From contig JAJEDW010000071.1 in assembly GCA_022821265.1 (NCBI GenBank), positions 1-32,837 on the forward strand: a stretch of DNA of 32,837 nucleotides, read 5' to 3'. Below the pieces are notes generated by a model. It was not told where the DNA came from. It worked only from the letters and a program-made list of their open reading frames with translations, and did no database searches. A program made the position numbers and the translations under genes. How positions within the stretch are numbered: position 1 is the stretch's first letter; every line of letters begins with the position of its first letter. The DNA comes from Acidobacteriota bacterium (GTDB lineage: Bacteria; Acidobacteriota; Terriglobia; 20CM-2-55-15). Below are positions 24,983 to 31,840 of the stretch, in pieces.

Positions 24983-25011
24983 GCCTGCCGAATGTTACCA
25001 TTCGGGCAGGC
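24983..25011. repeat. Inverted repeat (12-bp arms, one bulge) upstream of a secreted-protein gene and tRNA-Arg
   Basis: GCCTGCCGAATG (24983-24994), loop TTAC, then CATTCGGGCAGGC (24999-25011): perfect complementarity apart from one extra G. It lies 51 bp upstream of the - strand glycine-zipper ATG and 44 bp before the tRNA. No T-run follows on either strand, so an operator or a structured 5' UTR of the - strand gene is more likely than a terminator. Confidence 0.6.
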
Positions 25012-25054
25012 CCCGATCAGGACCCTCCCGTATCGGCGGGCCGCCCCGTTACCG

Positions 25055-25128
<74 letters not shown>

Positions 25129-25220
25129 TCCGATGGCTCGCCACCGTGTCGGGAAGCCCCGAAACGCCGCGATTCCCGATTTCCGGACCGAACCCGCCCG
25201 CCGGAGCCCCCTTGTATTCA

Positions 25221-25229
25221 TGCTATATT
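25221..25229 (+). promoter_or_regulatory. Candidate extended -10 promoter for korAB
   Basis: TGC-TATATT in the AT-rich stretch between tRNA-Arg and korA is an extended -10 element with a 5/6 hexamer. The predicted start is near 25236, leaving an untranslated leader of about 87 nt. The -35 region (CCGGAG) is poor. Nothing else recognisable is seen in the 25129-25322 gap. Confidence 0.42.
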
Positions 25230-25322
25230 TAACGGCTGGGTACGGGTGGGACGACGAGTCTGCGCAGCAGGCCGGGAACGTCGCCGTTTCCCAATCGTCC
25301 GCAAAGATCAAGGAGCCCCGAA

Positions 25323-27176
25323 GTGTCACAGCAGTCCCCCGATGCCGCTGTGCTGGACGAGGAAGGTGGAGGAAGTTCGGCCTCTGTAATCAACGACTTC
25401 AGTATTCAGGTGGCCACGGTCAACGGCTCGGGAAGCCAATCGGCCAACCTCGTGCTGATGCGGTCCATCTTCCGGATGGGCATACCGGTCAGCGGCAAGA
25501 ACCTGTTCCCTTCCAACATCGCGGGCCTTCCTACCTGGTTCACGATCCGCGCGAACAAGGACGGCTGGACAGCCCGTCGCAAGGAGATCGACATCCTCGT
25601 CGCCATGAACCCGGCGACGGCCCGGGAAGACGTGTTGGATCTGGAGCCGGGCCGGGTCGTCGTCTACGAGGACCGGCTGAATCTCTCCGAGCTTCGCAGC
25701 GACGTGATCTTCTACCCGGTTCCGTTCGCGAAACTCGCCACCGAGATCACGACCGACTCCAGGCTGCGAAAGCTTCTGGCGAACATGCTGTACGTGGGCG
25801 TGGTCGGCGAACTCATGGGCATCGAAACCCAGGAGATCGATGCCGCCATCCGGAAACAGTTCAAGGGAAAGAAGAAGGCCGTCGAGCTGAACATGCAGGC
25901 GATCGCGATCGGGATCCGATACACCCGGGAGCACATCCGGAAGATCGATCCCTTCCGATGCGAGCGAATGGACAAGACGGCGGGCAAGATCATCATCGAC
26001 GGCAATGCCGCGTGCGCCCTGGGAGCGATGTTCGCGGGCGTCACCGTCGCGACGTGGTATCCCATCACGCCGTCGTCGTCGTTGTGCGAGAGCCTCGAGG
26101 GCTACATGAAGCGCTACCGGCACGACCAGGACGGGAAGGCCACGTACGCGATCGTGCAGGCCGAGGACGAGCTCGCGGCGGTCGGGATGGCCATCGGCGC
26201 GGGTTGGGCGGGCGCGCGCTCGATGACCGCGACATCGGGGCCGGGAATATCCCTGATGTCGGAGTTCGTGGGATTGGCCTACTACGCCGAGATTCCGCTC
26301 GTCATCTTCGACATCACGCGCGTCGGCCCCAGCACGGGTCTGCCGACACGGACGCAGCAGTCCGACATCCTGTCGCTGGCGCTGCTGTCGCACGGCGACA
26401 CCCGGCACGTCGTCATCATCCCGGGAACGGTCGAGGAATGCTTCTCGCTGTCCCTGGAGGCCTTCAACCTCGCCGAGGAGCTTCAGACGCCGGTCTTCGT
26501 CATGAGCGACCTCGACCTTGGAATGAACAACTGGATGGCCGACCCGTTCCAGTTGCCGACGCGGCCGCTGCGCCGCGGCAAGGTCCTCTCCGCCGAAGAT
26601 CTGGCCGAGGCCGGCGAGTTCGGCCGTTACCGCGACGTTGATGGCGACGCGATCCCGTATCGAACGCTCCCCGGAACGGACCATCCCCTGGCCGCCTACT
26701 TCACGCGCGGCAGCGGACACGACGCGGACGCCAAGTACAGCGAACGGGCCGATGACTACGTCAACAACATGAACCGGCTCAAACGCAAGTACGATACGGC
26801 CCGGTCGATGGCGCCGGCGCCGGTCGTCCACGATGACCCGGACGCGCGGGTCGGACTGGTCGCTTTCGGGACATCGGACGTTGCCGTCGGCGAATCCCGC
26901 GTGCAGTTGGAAAGGGAGTACGGCGTCCGGACGCGCTATCTCCGGCTCCGCGCGCTCCCGTTCACGGCGGAGCTGGACGCGTTCATCGACCGCTGCGACC
27001 GCGTCTACGTGATCGAGCAGAACCGGGATGCCCAGATGTCGATGCTCATGAAGATGGAGTTGCCGGTCGAACGCATCGGCAAGCTTCGCAGCGTGCTCCA
27101 TTACTCCGGCTTGCCGATCGACGCACGCTTCATCACCGACGAACTGATCGCCGCGGAACGGAAGGAGAACGGCTAG
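25323..27176 (+). CDS. korA: 2-oxoacid:ferredoxin oxidoreductase, fused gamma-alpha subunit (KorA type)
   Basis: 617 residues. The GTG at 25323 has AAGGAG about 9 nt upstream. Residues about 28-205 are the gamma domain (VNGSGSQSANLVLMRSI, FPSNIAGLPTW, and the long helical end). Residues about 220-617 are the alpha domain with the pyrimidine-binding motif YPITPSSS, QAEDELAAVGMAIGAGWAG, TATSGPGISLMSEF and LPTRTQQSD. The length and gamma-alpha fusion match KorA/OforA proteins. With KorB it oxidatively decarboxylates a 2-oxoacid, most likely 2-oxoglutarate, to the acyl-CoA, reducing ferredoxin in the cytoplasm. Two nucleotides separate its stop from the korB start. No ferredoxin gene is in the window. 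Exact 2-oxoacid specificity is not provable from sequence alone. Confidence 0.93.
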   Translation: MSQQSPDAAVLDEEGGGSSASVINDFSIQVATVNGSGSQSANLVLMRSIFRMGIPVSGKNLFPSNIAGLPTWFTIRANKDGWTARRKEIDILVAMNPATAREDVLDLEPGRVVVYEDRLNLSELRSDVIFYPVPFAKLATEITTDSRLRKLLANMLYVGVVGELMGIETQEIDAAIRKQFKGKKKAVELNMQAIAIGIRYTREHIRKIDPFRCERMDKTAGKIIIDGNAACALGAMFAGVTVATWYPITPSSSLCESLEGYMKRYRHDQDGKATYAIVQAEDELAAVGMAIGAGWAGARSMTATSGPGISLMSEFVGLAYYAEIPLVIFDITRVGPSTGLPTRTQQSDILSLALLSHGDTRHVVIIPGTVEECFSLSLEAFNLAEELQTPVFVMSDLDLGMNNWMADPFQLPTRPLRRGKVLSAEDLAEAGEFGRYRDVDGDAIPYRTLPGTDHPLAAYFTRGSGHDADAKYSERADDYVNNMNRLKRKYDTARSMAPAPVVHDDPDARVGLVAFGTSDVAVGESRVQLEREYGVRTRYLRLRALPFTAELDAFIDRCDRVYVIEQNRDAQMSMLMKMELPVERIGKLRSVLHYSGLPIDARFITDELIAAERKENG

Positions 27177-27178
27177 CA

Positions 27179-28216
27179 ATGTCCACGACGACGACGCCTC
27201 CCAGGACGAACCGCCTGGGACTGGGCATCGGGGAGTACAAGGGCGGCGACTCGACGCTGTGCGCGGGTTGCGGCCACGACGCGATCACGAGCCAGCTCAT
27301 CCGTGCGTTCTGGGAATACGGCGTCGAACCCCAGCGCGTCGCCAAGCTCAGCGGCATCGGGTGCTCGAGCAAGACGCCCGCGTATTTCCTGAGGCAGTCG
27401 CACGGTTTCAACAGTGTGCACGGGCGCATGCCGGCCGTCGGGACCGGCGCCATGCTGGCCAACAGGGACTTGGTGGCCGTCGGCATCAGCGGCGACGGCG
27501 ACAGCGCGTCGATCGGGCTGGGACAGTTCTGTCACCTGCTGAGGCGCAACGTCCCGATGATCTACATCATCGAGAACAACGGCGTTTACGGACTCACCAA
27601 GGGACAGTTCTCGGCGACGGCCGACTACGGGTCGAAGTCCAAGGGCGGCGCGCTGAACGATCTGCCGGCGATCGACGTCTGCGCGTTGGCCCTCGAGATG
27701 GGCTGCAACTTCGTGGCGCGTTCGTTCGCCGGGGATCCCAAGCAACTGGTCGCGCTGATCAAGGCCGCCATCAGTCATCGCGGCACCGTCCTGCTGGACG
27801 TGGTCAGCCCGTGCGTCACGTTCAACAACCACGAGGGATCGACCAAGAGCTACCCTTTCGCGAAACAACATGAGGAACTGCTCCACGAGATCTCGTACGT
27901 TCCCTTCTTCGAACAGATCGAGGTGGACTACGAAGAAGGCAGCGTCGTCGACGTGGAGATGCACGACGGTTCCCGCGTGCGGCTCCGGAAGACCGAACGG
28001 GACTACGACCCGACCGACAAGGCCGCCGCGCTCGCCATGTTGATGCGGACCAACCATGACGAGGAGTTGCTGACCGGCCTGATCTACATCAACGAGGGCC
28101 AACCCGACTTTCTCGCGTCGCTCGACCTGTGCGAAACGCCCCTGGCGCGCCTGGGATCCGAGGCCGTGGTCCCCGGGGAATCCGCGCTCCACGAGGTCAT
28201 GGAATCGTTGACGTAG
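27179..28216 (+). CDS. korB: 2-oxoacid:ferredoxin oxidoreductase beta subunit (KorB type)
   Basis: 345 residues; the ATG at 27179 follows korA, whose end supplies an AAGGAGA ribosome site. Four cysteines are placed as [4Fe-4S] ligands: C28 and C31 in CAGCGHD, C62 in SGIGCSS and C212 in SPCVTFNN. The 31- and 150-residue spacings match the family. TPP and Mg binding is shown by GDGDSASIGLGQ with the following ENNGVYGLTKGQ. It forms the catalytic heterodimer with KorA and passes electrons to ferredoxin. The stop codon's last base begins a 21-bp tandem repeat. No terminator other than this repeat is visible before tRNA-His. Confidence 0.95.
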   Translation: MSTTTTPPRTNRLGLGIGEYKGGDSTLCAGCGHDAITSQLIRAFWEYGVEPQRVAKLSGIGCSSKTPAYFLRQSHGFNSVHGRMPAVGTGAMLANRDLVAVGISGDGDSASIGLGQFCHLLRRNVPMIYIIENNGVYGLTKGQFSATADYGSKSKGGALNDLPAIDVCALALEMGCNFVARSFAGDPKQLVALIKAAISHRGTVLLDVVSPCVTFNNHEGSTKSYPFAKQHEELLHEISYVPFFEQIEVDYEEGSVVDVEMHDGSRVRLRKTERDYDPTDKAAALAMLMRTNHDEELLTGLIYINEGQPDFLASLDLCETPLARLGSEAVVPGESALHEVMESLT

Positions 28217-28278
28217 TCCGGAAGGACCACCTCCGGGTCCGGAAGGACCACGTCCGGGTCCGGAAGGACCACGTCCGG
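28216..28278. repeat. Three tandem copies of a 21-bp unit directly after korB
   Basis: Units at 28216-28236, 28237-28257 and 28258-28278 each begin GTCCGGAAGGACCAC and end TCCGG. Copies 2 and 3 are identical and copy 1 differs at one position (C for G at unit base 16). Each unit contains an internal inverted repeat (CCGGA ... TCCGG) able to form a small hairpin. The array starts on the last base of the korB stop codon. It is not part of a plausible gene, although the - strand frame stays open through it. Confidence 0.95.
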
Positions 28279-28351
28279 CCATCGCCGCCATCGGCCGGCG
28301 CGCCCGGTTGACAAAACGCCGGGGCGGGCTCGACAATCGAAAATCTGTTCT

Positions 28352-28425
28352 GGTGAGCGTAGCTCAGTTGGTAGAGCACTGGATTGTGGCTCCAGTGGTC
28401 GCGGGTTCAAGTCCCGTCGCTCACC
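28352..28425 (+). tRNA. tRNA-His(GTG)
   Basis: Cloverleaf: extra 5' G-1 at 28352 opposite discriminator C28425, the tRNA-His identity pair; acceptor GTGAGCG/CGCTCAC; D stem GCTC/GAGC; anticodon stem CTGGA/TCCAG with loop TTGTGGC, anticodon GTG at 28386-28388; T stem GCGGG/CCCGT with TTCAAGT loop. CCA is not encoded. A T-rich stretch (CCTTTTCCTTCTT) follows immediately and may end transcription. Confidence 0.97.
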
Positions 28426-28497
28426 CCTTTTCCTTCTTGGACGCCCGAAGCGCAGTGCTTATGATGAGGCCTGCGGAACCGGCGCCGCGTCCGACGC

Positions 28498-29373
28498 ATG
28501 CGAGCATTCCGTTCCATCGCCGCATTCCCGATCGTCGCCCTGTGGGTGGGCGGCGGGTTTGGCGCCGCCGCTCAGCAACGCGTGACCGGGGCCGGCGGCC
28601 CGCAGGTCAGCGTCGAGTTGCTGCGACCGGCGGGTGGGCCGGTCGTCCCGATCTTCGAAGGGTGGTACGCGAACGAGGACGGGACCTACGAGCTGTCCTT
28701 CGGCTATTTCAACGTCAACACCGAGGAAGTGATCGATATCCCGCTCGGGTCGGACAACTTCATCGAGCCGCGTGAGCTCGACGGGGGACAGCCGACCCGC
28801 TTTCTGCCCGTGCCCCCGGGCGACCGCCGGCATTACGGCGTCTTCACGGTCACGGTGCCGGCGGACTTCGGCGACCGGGATGTCGTATGGACACTGCGGC
28901 GCCGCGGACAGAGCCTGTCGGTCCCGGGCCACACGACGAGCATCCACTATCGTCTCAACGAGTGGATCTTTCCGGAGAGACGCACGACGGCGCCGCTGAT
29001 CCGGTTGACCCCGACGGGCCCGGAGGGCAGCGGCCCGGACGGTGTCCAGGCCGGCCCGCTGGAGACCGTCGCGGGCCGCCCGTTGCCGCTGACGATCTGG
29101 ACGACGCGGAGCGATGTCTTCCCGGATGAAGCCACGCCGATCGACGTCAACTGGTTCAAGCATCAGGGCCCCGGCGACGTCGCTTTCGATCCCGCACGGC
29201 TGCGGGTGGCCACCGAGGCGTGGCGTGGTTCGCCCGGCGGAGTTCCTGCGGCGACGGCCGCGACGTTCACGGAACCGGGGGCGTACGTTCTCCGCGTTCG
29301 AGTGGATAACGGCGGCGGGTTCGAGAGCCACTGTTGCTGGACCAACGGTTACGTCGAGGTCATCGTGCGATGA
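28498..29373 (+). CDS. Secreted protein of unknown function, partner of the cytochrome-monooxygenase-like gene
   Basis: 291 residues from the ATG at 28498; the ribosome site is weak. Leader MRAFRSIAAFPIVALWVGGG, cleaved near AAAQQ. The mature protein is beta-rich: EGWYANEDGTYELSFGYFN, then RFLPVPPGDRRHYGVF, FTVTVPADFGDRDVVWTL and, near the end, AYVLRVRVDNGGGFESHCCW with a vicinal Cys pair. These recall Ig-like or reelin-type sandwich domains, but I cannot name a family. The stop overlaps an in-frame ATG of the next gene (ATGA at 29370), and the preferred start of that gene lies only 38 nt on, so the two are probably co-expressed and may act together outside the cytoplasmic membrane. Confidence 0.75.
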   Translation: MRAFRSIAAFPIVALWVGGGFGAAAQQRVTGAGGPQVSVELLRPAGGPVVPIFEGWYANEDGTYELSFGYFNVNTEEVIDIPLGSDNFIEPRELDGGQPTRFLPVPPGDRRHYGVFTVTVPADFGDRDVVWTLRRRGQSLSVPGHTTSIHYRLNEWIFPERRTTAPLIRLTPTGPEGSGPDGVQAGPLETVAGRPLPLTIWTTRSDVFPDEATPIDVNWFKHQGPGDVAFDPARLRVATEAWRGSPGGVPAATAATFTEPGAYVLRVRVDNGGGFESHCCWTNGYVEVIVR

Positions 29374-29411
29374 GCCGGCGCCCGAGCGGTGTCCGACGGG
29401 AGAAGACGATC

Positions 29412-30773
29412 ATGAGCAGGAATCCACGGAAAACCGGGATCGAACGGCCCGTGTGCCGGGCCGACCGCGCCGGCGGCGCGGCGCTCGCCGGAGTCCTTCT
29501 CGCGCTATCGGCCCCTGTTGGGTCCCGGGCGCAGGTCGCGCCCACGTTCAACAGCGATGTCGCGCCCATCCTGCAGCAGTCGTGCCAGGTGTGTCACAAC
29601 GAGAACGGGATCGGTCCGATGCCGCTGGTCGAGTACGAGCAGGTACGCCGCTTCGCACCGATCGTTCGGGCGCGTGTCGAGAACCGCGAAATGCCGCCCT
29701 GGCACCTCGACCGTACCATCGGCATCCAGGCCTACAAGAACGATCTGTCCCTGACCGACGAACAGATCGAGACGATTGTCCATTGGGTCGAGGCCGGGAT
29801 GCCGCGGGGCGATGCGGCCAACCTCCCGCCCCCGATCGAGTTTCCGAAGGGGGACGCGTGGCAGGTCGAAGAGGCGCTGGGCCGCCCCCCGGACGTCGTC
29901 ATCCGATCGACGCCGTACACGGTCCTCGCGAACGGTCAGGACCAATGGTGGAACCCGGTCGTGGAGTTCGCGGGTTTCGACGAGCCGCGGTGGCTCGAGG
30001 CCACCGAGTTCAAGCCGTCCTTCCCGTCGGGGAAGCGTGTCGTCCATCATGGGCATGCGCTGTACCAGAAACCGGGACAACGGGCCACGTCGATCCCACT
30101 CCACATGTACGGCGTGGGGAAGATCGGCGGCGACATCTTCGCGGAAAACACCGGCATGCGGATCGAGCCCGGGCCGGCCGAGATCGCCTGGAGCCTTCAT
30201 TACTTTCCCATCGATCGGGAAGTGCCTGACGACGTCGTCGAAGTCGGGCTGTGGTTTTACCCTCCCGGTGAGGAGACGGAGCGGGAAGTCGCGGGCGAAG
30301 TCCGGTTCGTCGTCGACCAGATGCAGGGGCATCCCCGGGGCGCCGACATCCTGATCCCGCCTCACGGCTACCAGATCCTGGAGAGCGTCCACGTCCTGGA
30401 CCGGCCGCTCTTCATCCACAGCTTCCGGCCCCACATGCACATGCGCGGGACCGGCATGTCGATGCAGGCGGTCTATCCGGACGGCCGGAGAGAGATGCTG
30501 AGCAGCGTCAACCGCTACAACCACAACTGGCAGATGGCCTACTTCTACGAGGATGACGTCCAGCCGCTGTTGCCCAAGGGCACGATGCTGCTGTTCCACG
30601 CGTTCATGGACAACACGGCCAACAACCCGATCAATCCGGACCCGGACGTGTGGGTGGTGCGCGGACAGCGGGGCGTCGACGAAATGTCCCACGCGTGGGT
30701 CGGCGTGACGTACCTGGAAGACGCGGAATACGAGAGGCTGGCCCGGGAGCGGGCCGAACCACGCGAGCGTTGA
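29412..30773 (+). CDS. Monoheme cytochrome c fused to a PHM-like copper type II monooxygenase module
   Basis: 453 residues from the ATG at 29412 (GGGAGA 8 nt upstream); ATG 29370, overlapping the preceding stop, is an alternative adding 14 residues. The leader contains GGAALAGVLLALSAPVGSRA. One heme site, CQVCH (C58-C61-H62), sits in a short cytochrome-like domain with the loop MPLVEYEQV and REMPPWH. The rest resembles the two copper domains of peptidylglycine alpha-hydroxylating monooxygenase. Potential CuM/CuH site: H212-H213 (VVHHGH) and H263 (SLHYFP, cf. VHYGD). Potential second site: H341-x-H343 (HMHMRG, cf. HTHHLG) and M425 (DEMSHAW, cf. DEMC). Order and rough spacing fit. The heme could deliver electrons in place of ascorbate. 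Substrate unknown; activity is inference. Confidence 0.8.
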   Translation: MSRNPRKTGIERPVCRADRAGGAALAGVLLALSAPVGSRAQVAPTFNSDVAPILQQSCQVCHNENGIGPMPLVEYEQVRRFAPIVRARVENREMPPWHLDRTIGIQAYKNDLSLTDEQIETIVHWVEAGMPRGDAANLPPPIEFPKGDAWQVEEALGRPPDVVIRSTPYTVLANGQDQWWNPVVEFAGFDEPRWLEATEFKPSFPSGKRVVHHGHALYQKPGQRATSIPLHMYGVGKIGGDIFAENTGMRIEPGPAEIAWSLHYFPIDREVPDDVVEVGLWFYPPGEETEREVAGEVRFVVDQMQGHPRGADILIPPHGYQILESVHVLDRPLFIHSFRPHMHMRGTGMSMQAVYPDGRREMLSSVNRYNHNWQMAYFYEDDVQPLLPKGTMLLFHAFMDNTANNPINPDPDVWVVRGQRGVDEMSHAWVGVTYLEDAEYERLARERAEPRER

Positions 30774-30774
30774 G

Positions 30775-31260
30775 TCAGGGGTTCGATTCCAGCGCGGCCA
30801 ACTCCGCCCGTGCGCGTTCCAGTTCGGCCTGGAGCCGATCGAGCCCGAGGGCGGCTTCCGCCAACGCAGCGCGCGCCCGGTTCCGCTCCTCGTTCGCTCC
30901 GAGCGGACCGGTGATCCTGTTGCGGATTTCCACCATGTCCAGACGCTGGCCGACAACCCGGTCCTCCAGCTCCTGAAGCGCGGCCCGCCGGGCTTCCAAC
31001 TCGGCCCGGGCGGGGGGCTCCTGGCCGTCGCCGGCCCGCGCGGCCGAAGAGGCCGGGCGGACGGCGGCCGCCTCGGGCTCGAAACGCGCCAGGTCCTCGC
31101 TGGTGTACATGCGTCCGTCGGGGCGCGCGTCGGCCTGACGCGCGCGTTCGAGACGGGACAACGCCACCAGGTCGCGCATCGCGACCGTTCGGACCGATTG
31201 CGCGACGGCCGGGGCTGTCAGCAGGAGCGCTATAATCAGGGTCCCGGACGAGGCCCGCAT
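30775..31260 (-). CDS. Small secreted coiled-coil protein of unknown function
   Basis: 161 residues from the ATG at 31260; a GTG at 31281 adds 7 residues. Leader MRASSGTLIIALLLTAPAVAQ is a clear signal peptide. The middle is Ala/Arg/Glu rich, and residues about 90-160 form a long helical heptad region (RAELEARRAALQELEDRVVG; GLDRLQAELERARAELAALE), so a coiled-coil periplasmic protein is expected. I do not recognise a family. It ends one base away from the convergent cytochrome-monooxygenase gene. Its start codon shares the palindrome CATG with the divergent zinc-ribbon gene, and a perfect TATAAT just upstream implies a transcript that is leaderless or nearly so. Confidence 0.72.
   Translation of the reverse strand: MRASSGTLIIALLLTAPAVAQSVRTVAMRDLVALSRLERARQADARPDGRMYTSEDLARFEPEAAAVRPASSAARAGDGQEPPARAELEARRAALQELEDRVVGQRLDMVEIRNRITGPLGANEERNRARAALAEAALGLDRLQAELERARAELAALESNP
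31231..31236 (+). promoter_or_regulatory. -10 hexamer for the zinc-ribbon membrane protein gene
   Basis: A perfect TATAAT on +, 22 bp before the ATG at 31259, so transcription would start near 31243 with a leader of about 16 nt that includes GAGG (31249-31252). No convincing -35. It lies inside the coding region of the divergent gene, where it encodes part of the signal peptide (Ile-Ile). Confidence 0.55.
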
Positions 31261-31717
31261 GGCCGGAATTATACACTTCACGTGCCGCGACTGCGGCCAC
31301 GAACTCCAGGCCGAAACGGAACGCGCCGCGATGGTCGCGTGCGCGGAGTGCGGCCGGCCGGCCGGACTGCGGTTGACGCCGAAGGTGGCCCACGGGGAGT
31401 TGGTCGATGTCTGCGCCGGGTGCGGCCACGACGACCTTTACGTGCAAAAGGACTTCAACCGGACTCTGGGTCTGGGCATCGTCGTGGTCGGCGTCGTGGT
31501 GTCCGTGGTGTTTTTCGCGCTCGACCGGCCGCTTGCGGCCATGGGGGCCCTGGTGGGCATGGCCGCCGTCGACGCGTTGATCTATGCATCGGTCGGCCGG
31601 GTCACCGTCTGTTACGCATGCCACGCCATCTATCGGGGGTTTCCCGCGAACCCGCGCCACCACGGTTTCGACCTGGAGTTGCTGGAGCGCCACGGCGGCA
31701 AGGATCCGCGTTACTAG
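31259..31717 (+). CDS. Small zinc-ribbon membrane protein
   Basis: 152 residues from the ATG at 31259, preceded by GAGG. Three CxxC knuckles occur before the membrane part: C9-C12 (CRDCGH), C28-C31 (CAECG) and C52-C55 (CAGCGH), with a fourth, CYAC, after it. They are arranged like paired zinc ribbons. Two membrane helices (GLGIVVVGVVVSVVFFAL and LAAMGALVGMAAVDALIYAS) lie between ribbons three and four, so both ribbon regions should face the cytoplasm. The C-terminus is PRHHGFDLELLERHGGKD. Function unknown; zinc-ribbon/two-helix proteins of this size are often uncharacterised regulators or assembly factors. Divergent from the coiled-coil gene and followed by a promoter for the E1 alpha gene. 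Confidence 0.82.
   Translation: MAGIIHFTCRDCGHELQAETERAAMVACAECGRPAGLRLTPKVAHGELVDVCAGCGHDDLYVQKDFNRTLGLGIVVVGVVVSVVFFALDRPLAAMGALVGMAAVDALIYASVGRVTVCYACHAIYRGFPANPRHHGFDLELLERHGGKDPRY
31268..31273 (-). promoter_or_regulatory. -10 hexamer for the coiled-coil protein gene
   Basis: A perfect TATAAT on the - strand (ATTATA on +), only 7 bp upstream of the ATG at 31260. Transcription would begin at or next to the start codon, so the mRNA should be leaderless or nearly so; consistent with this, no ribosome site precedes that ATG. The hexamer lies within codons 4-5 of the divergent gene. Confidence 0.5.
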
Positions 31718-31756
31718 GCGTCGCAACCCGCGCGGTCTCGCGGCGTCCGGGCGACC

Positions 31757-31785
31757 TTGAAAAGCCGACCCCTTTGGGATATGGT
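31757..31785 (+). promoter_or_regulatory. sigma70-type promoter for the E1 alpha gene
   Basis: TTGAAA (31757-31762), a 17-bp spacer and TATGGT (31780-31785) match 5/6 and 4/6 of the sigma70 boxes with optimal spacing. The predicted start is near 31792, about 50 nt before the ATG at 31841. It is the best complete promoter in the window. Apart from this I see nothing in the 31718-31840 gap. Confidence 0.6.
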
Positions 31786-31840
31786 GGCCGCTGCTAACCG
31801 CCACATTCGGTGTACGCGCAACGGGTCCGCCGTGAAACGC

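Noticed and set aside
28216-28278. Possible CRISPR array
   Set aside because: Repeats are directly abutting with no spacers, and no cas gene is nearby.
28084-28410. A small - strand protein with the repeat VVLPDPD encoded by the 21-bp array
   Set aside because: The frame runs through tRNA-His and the end of korB, has no ribosome site and is open only because 21 is divisible by three.
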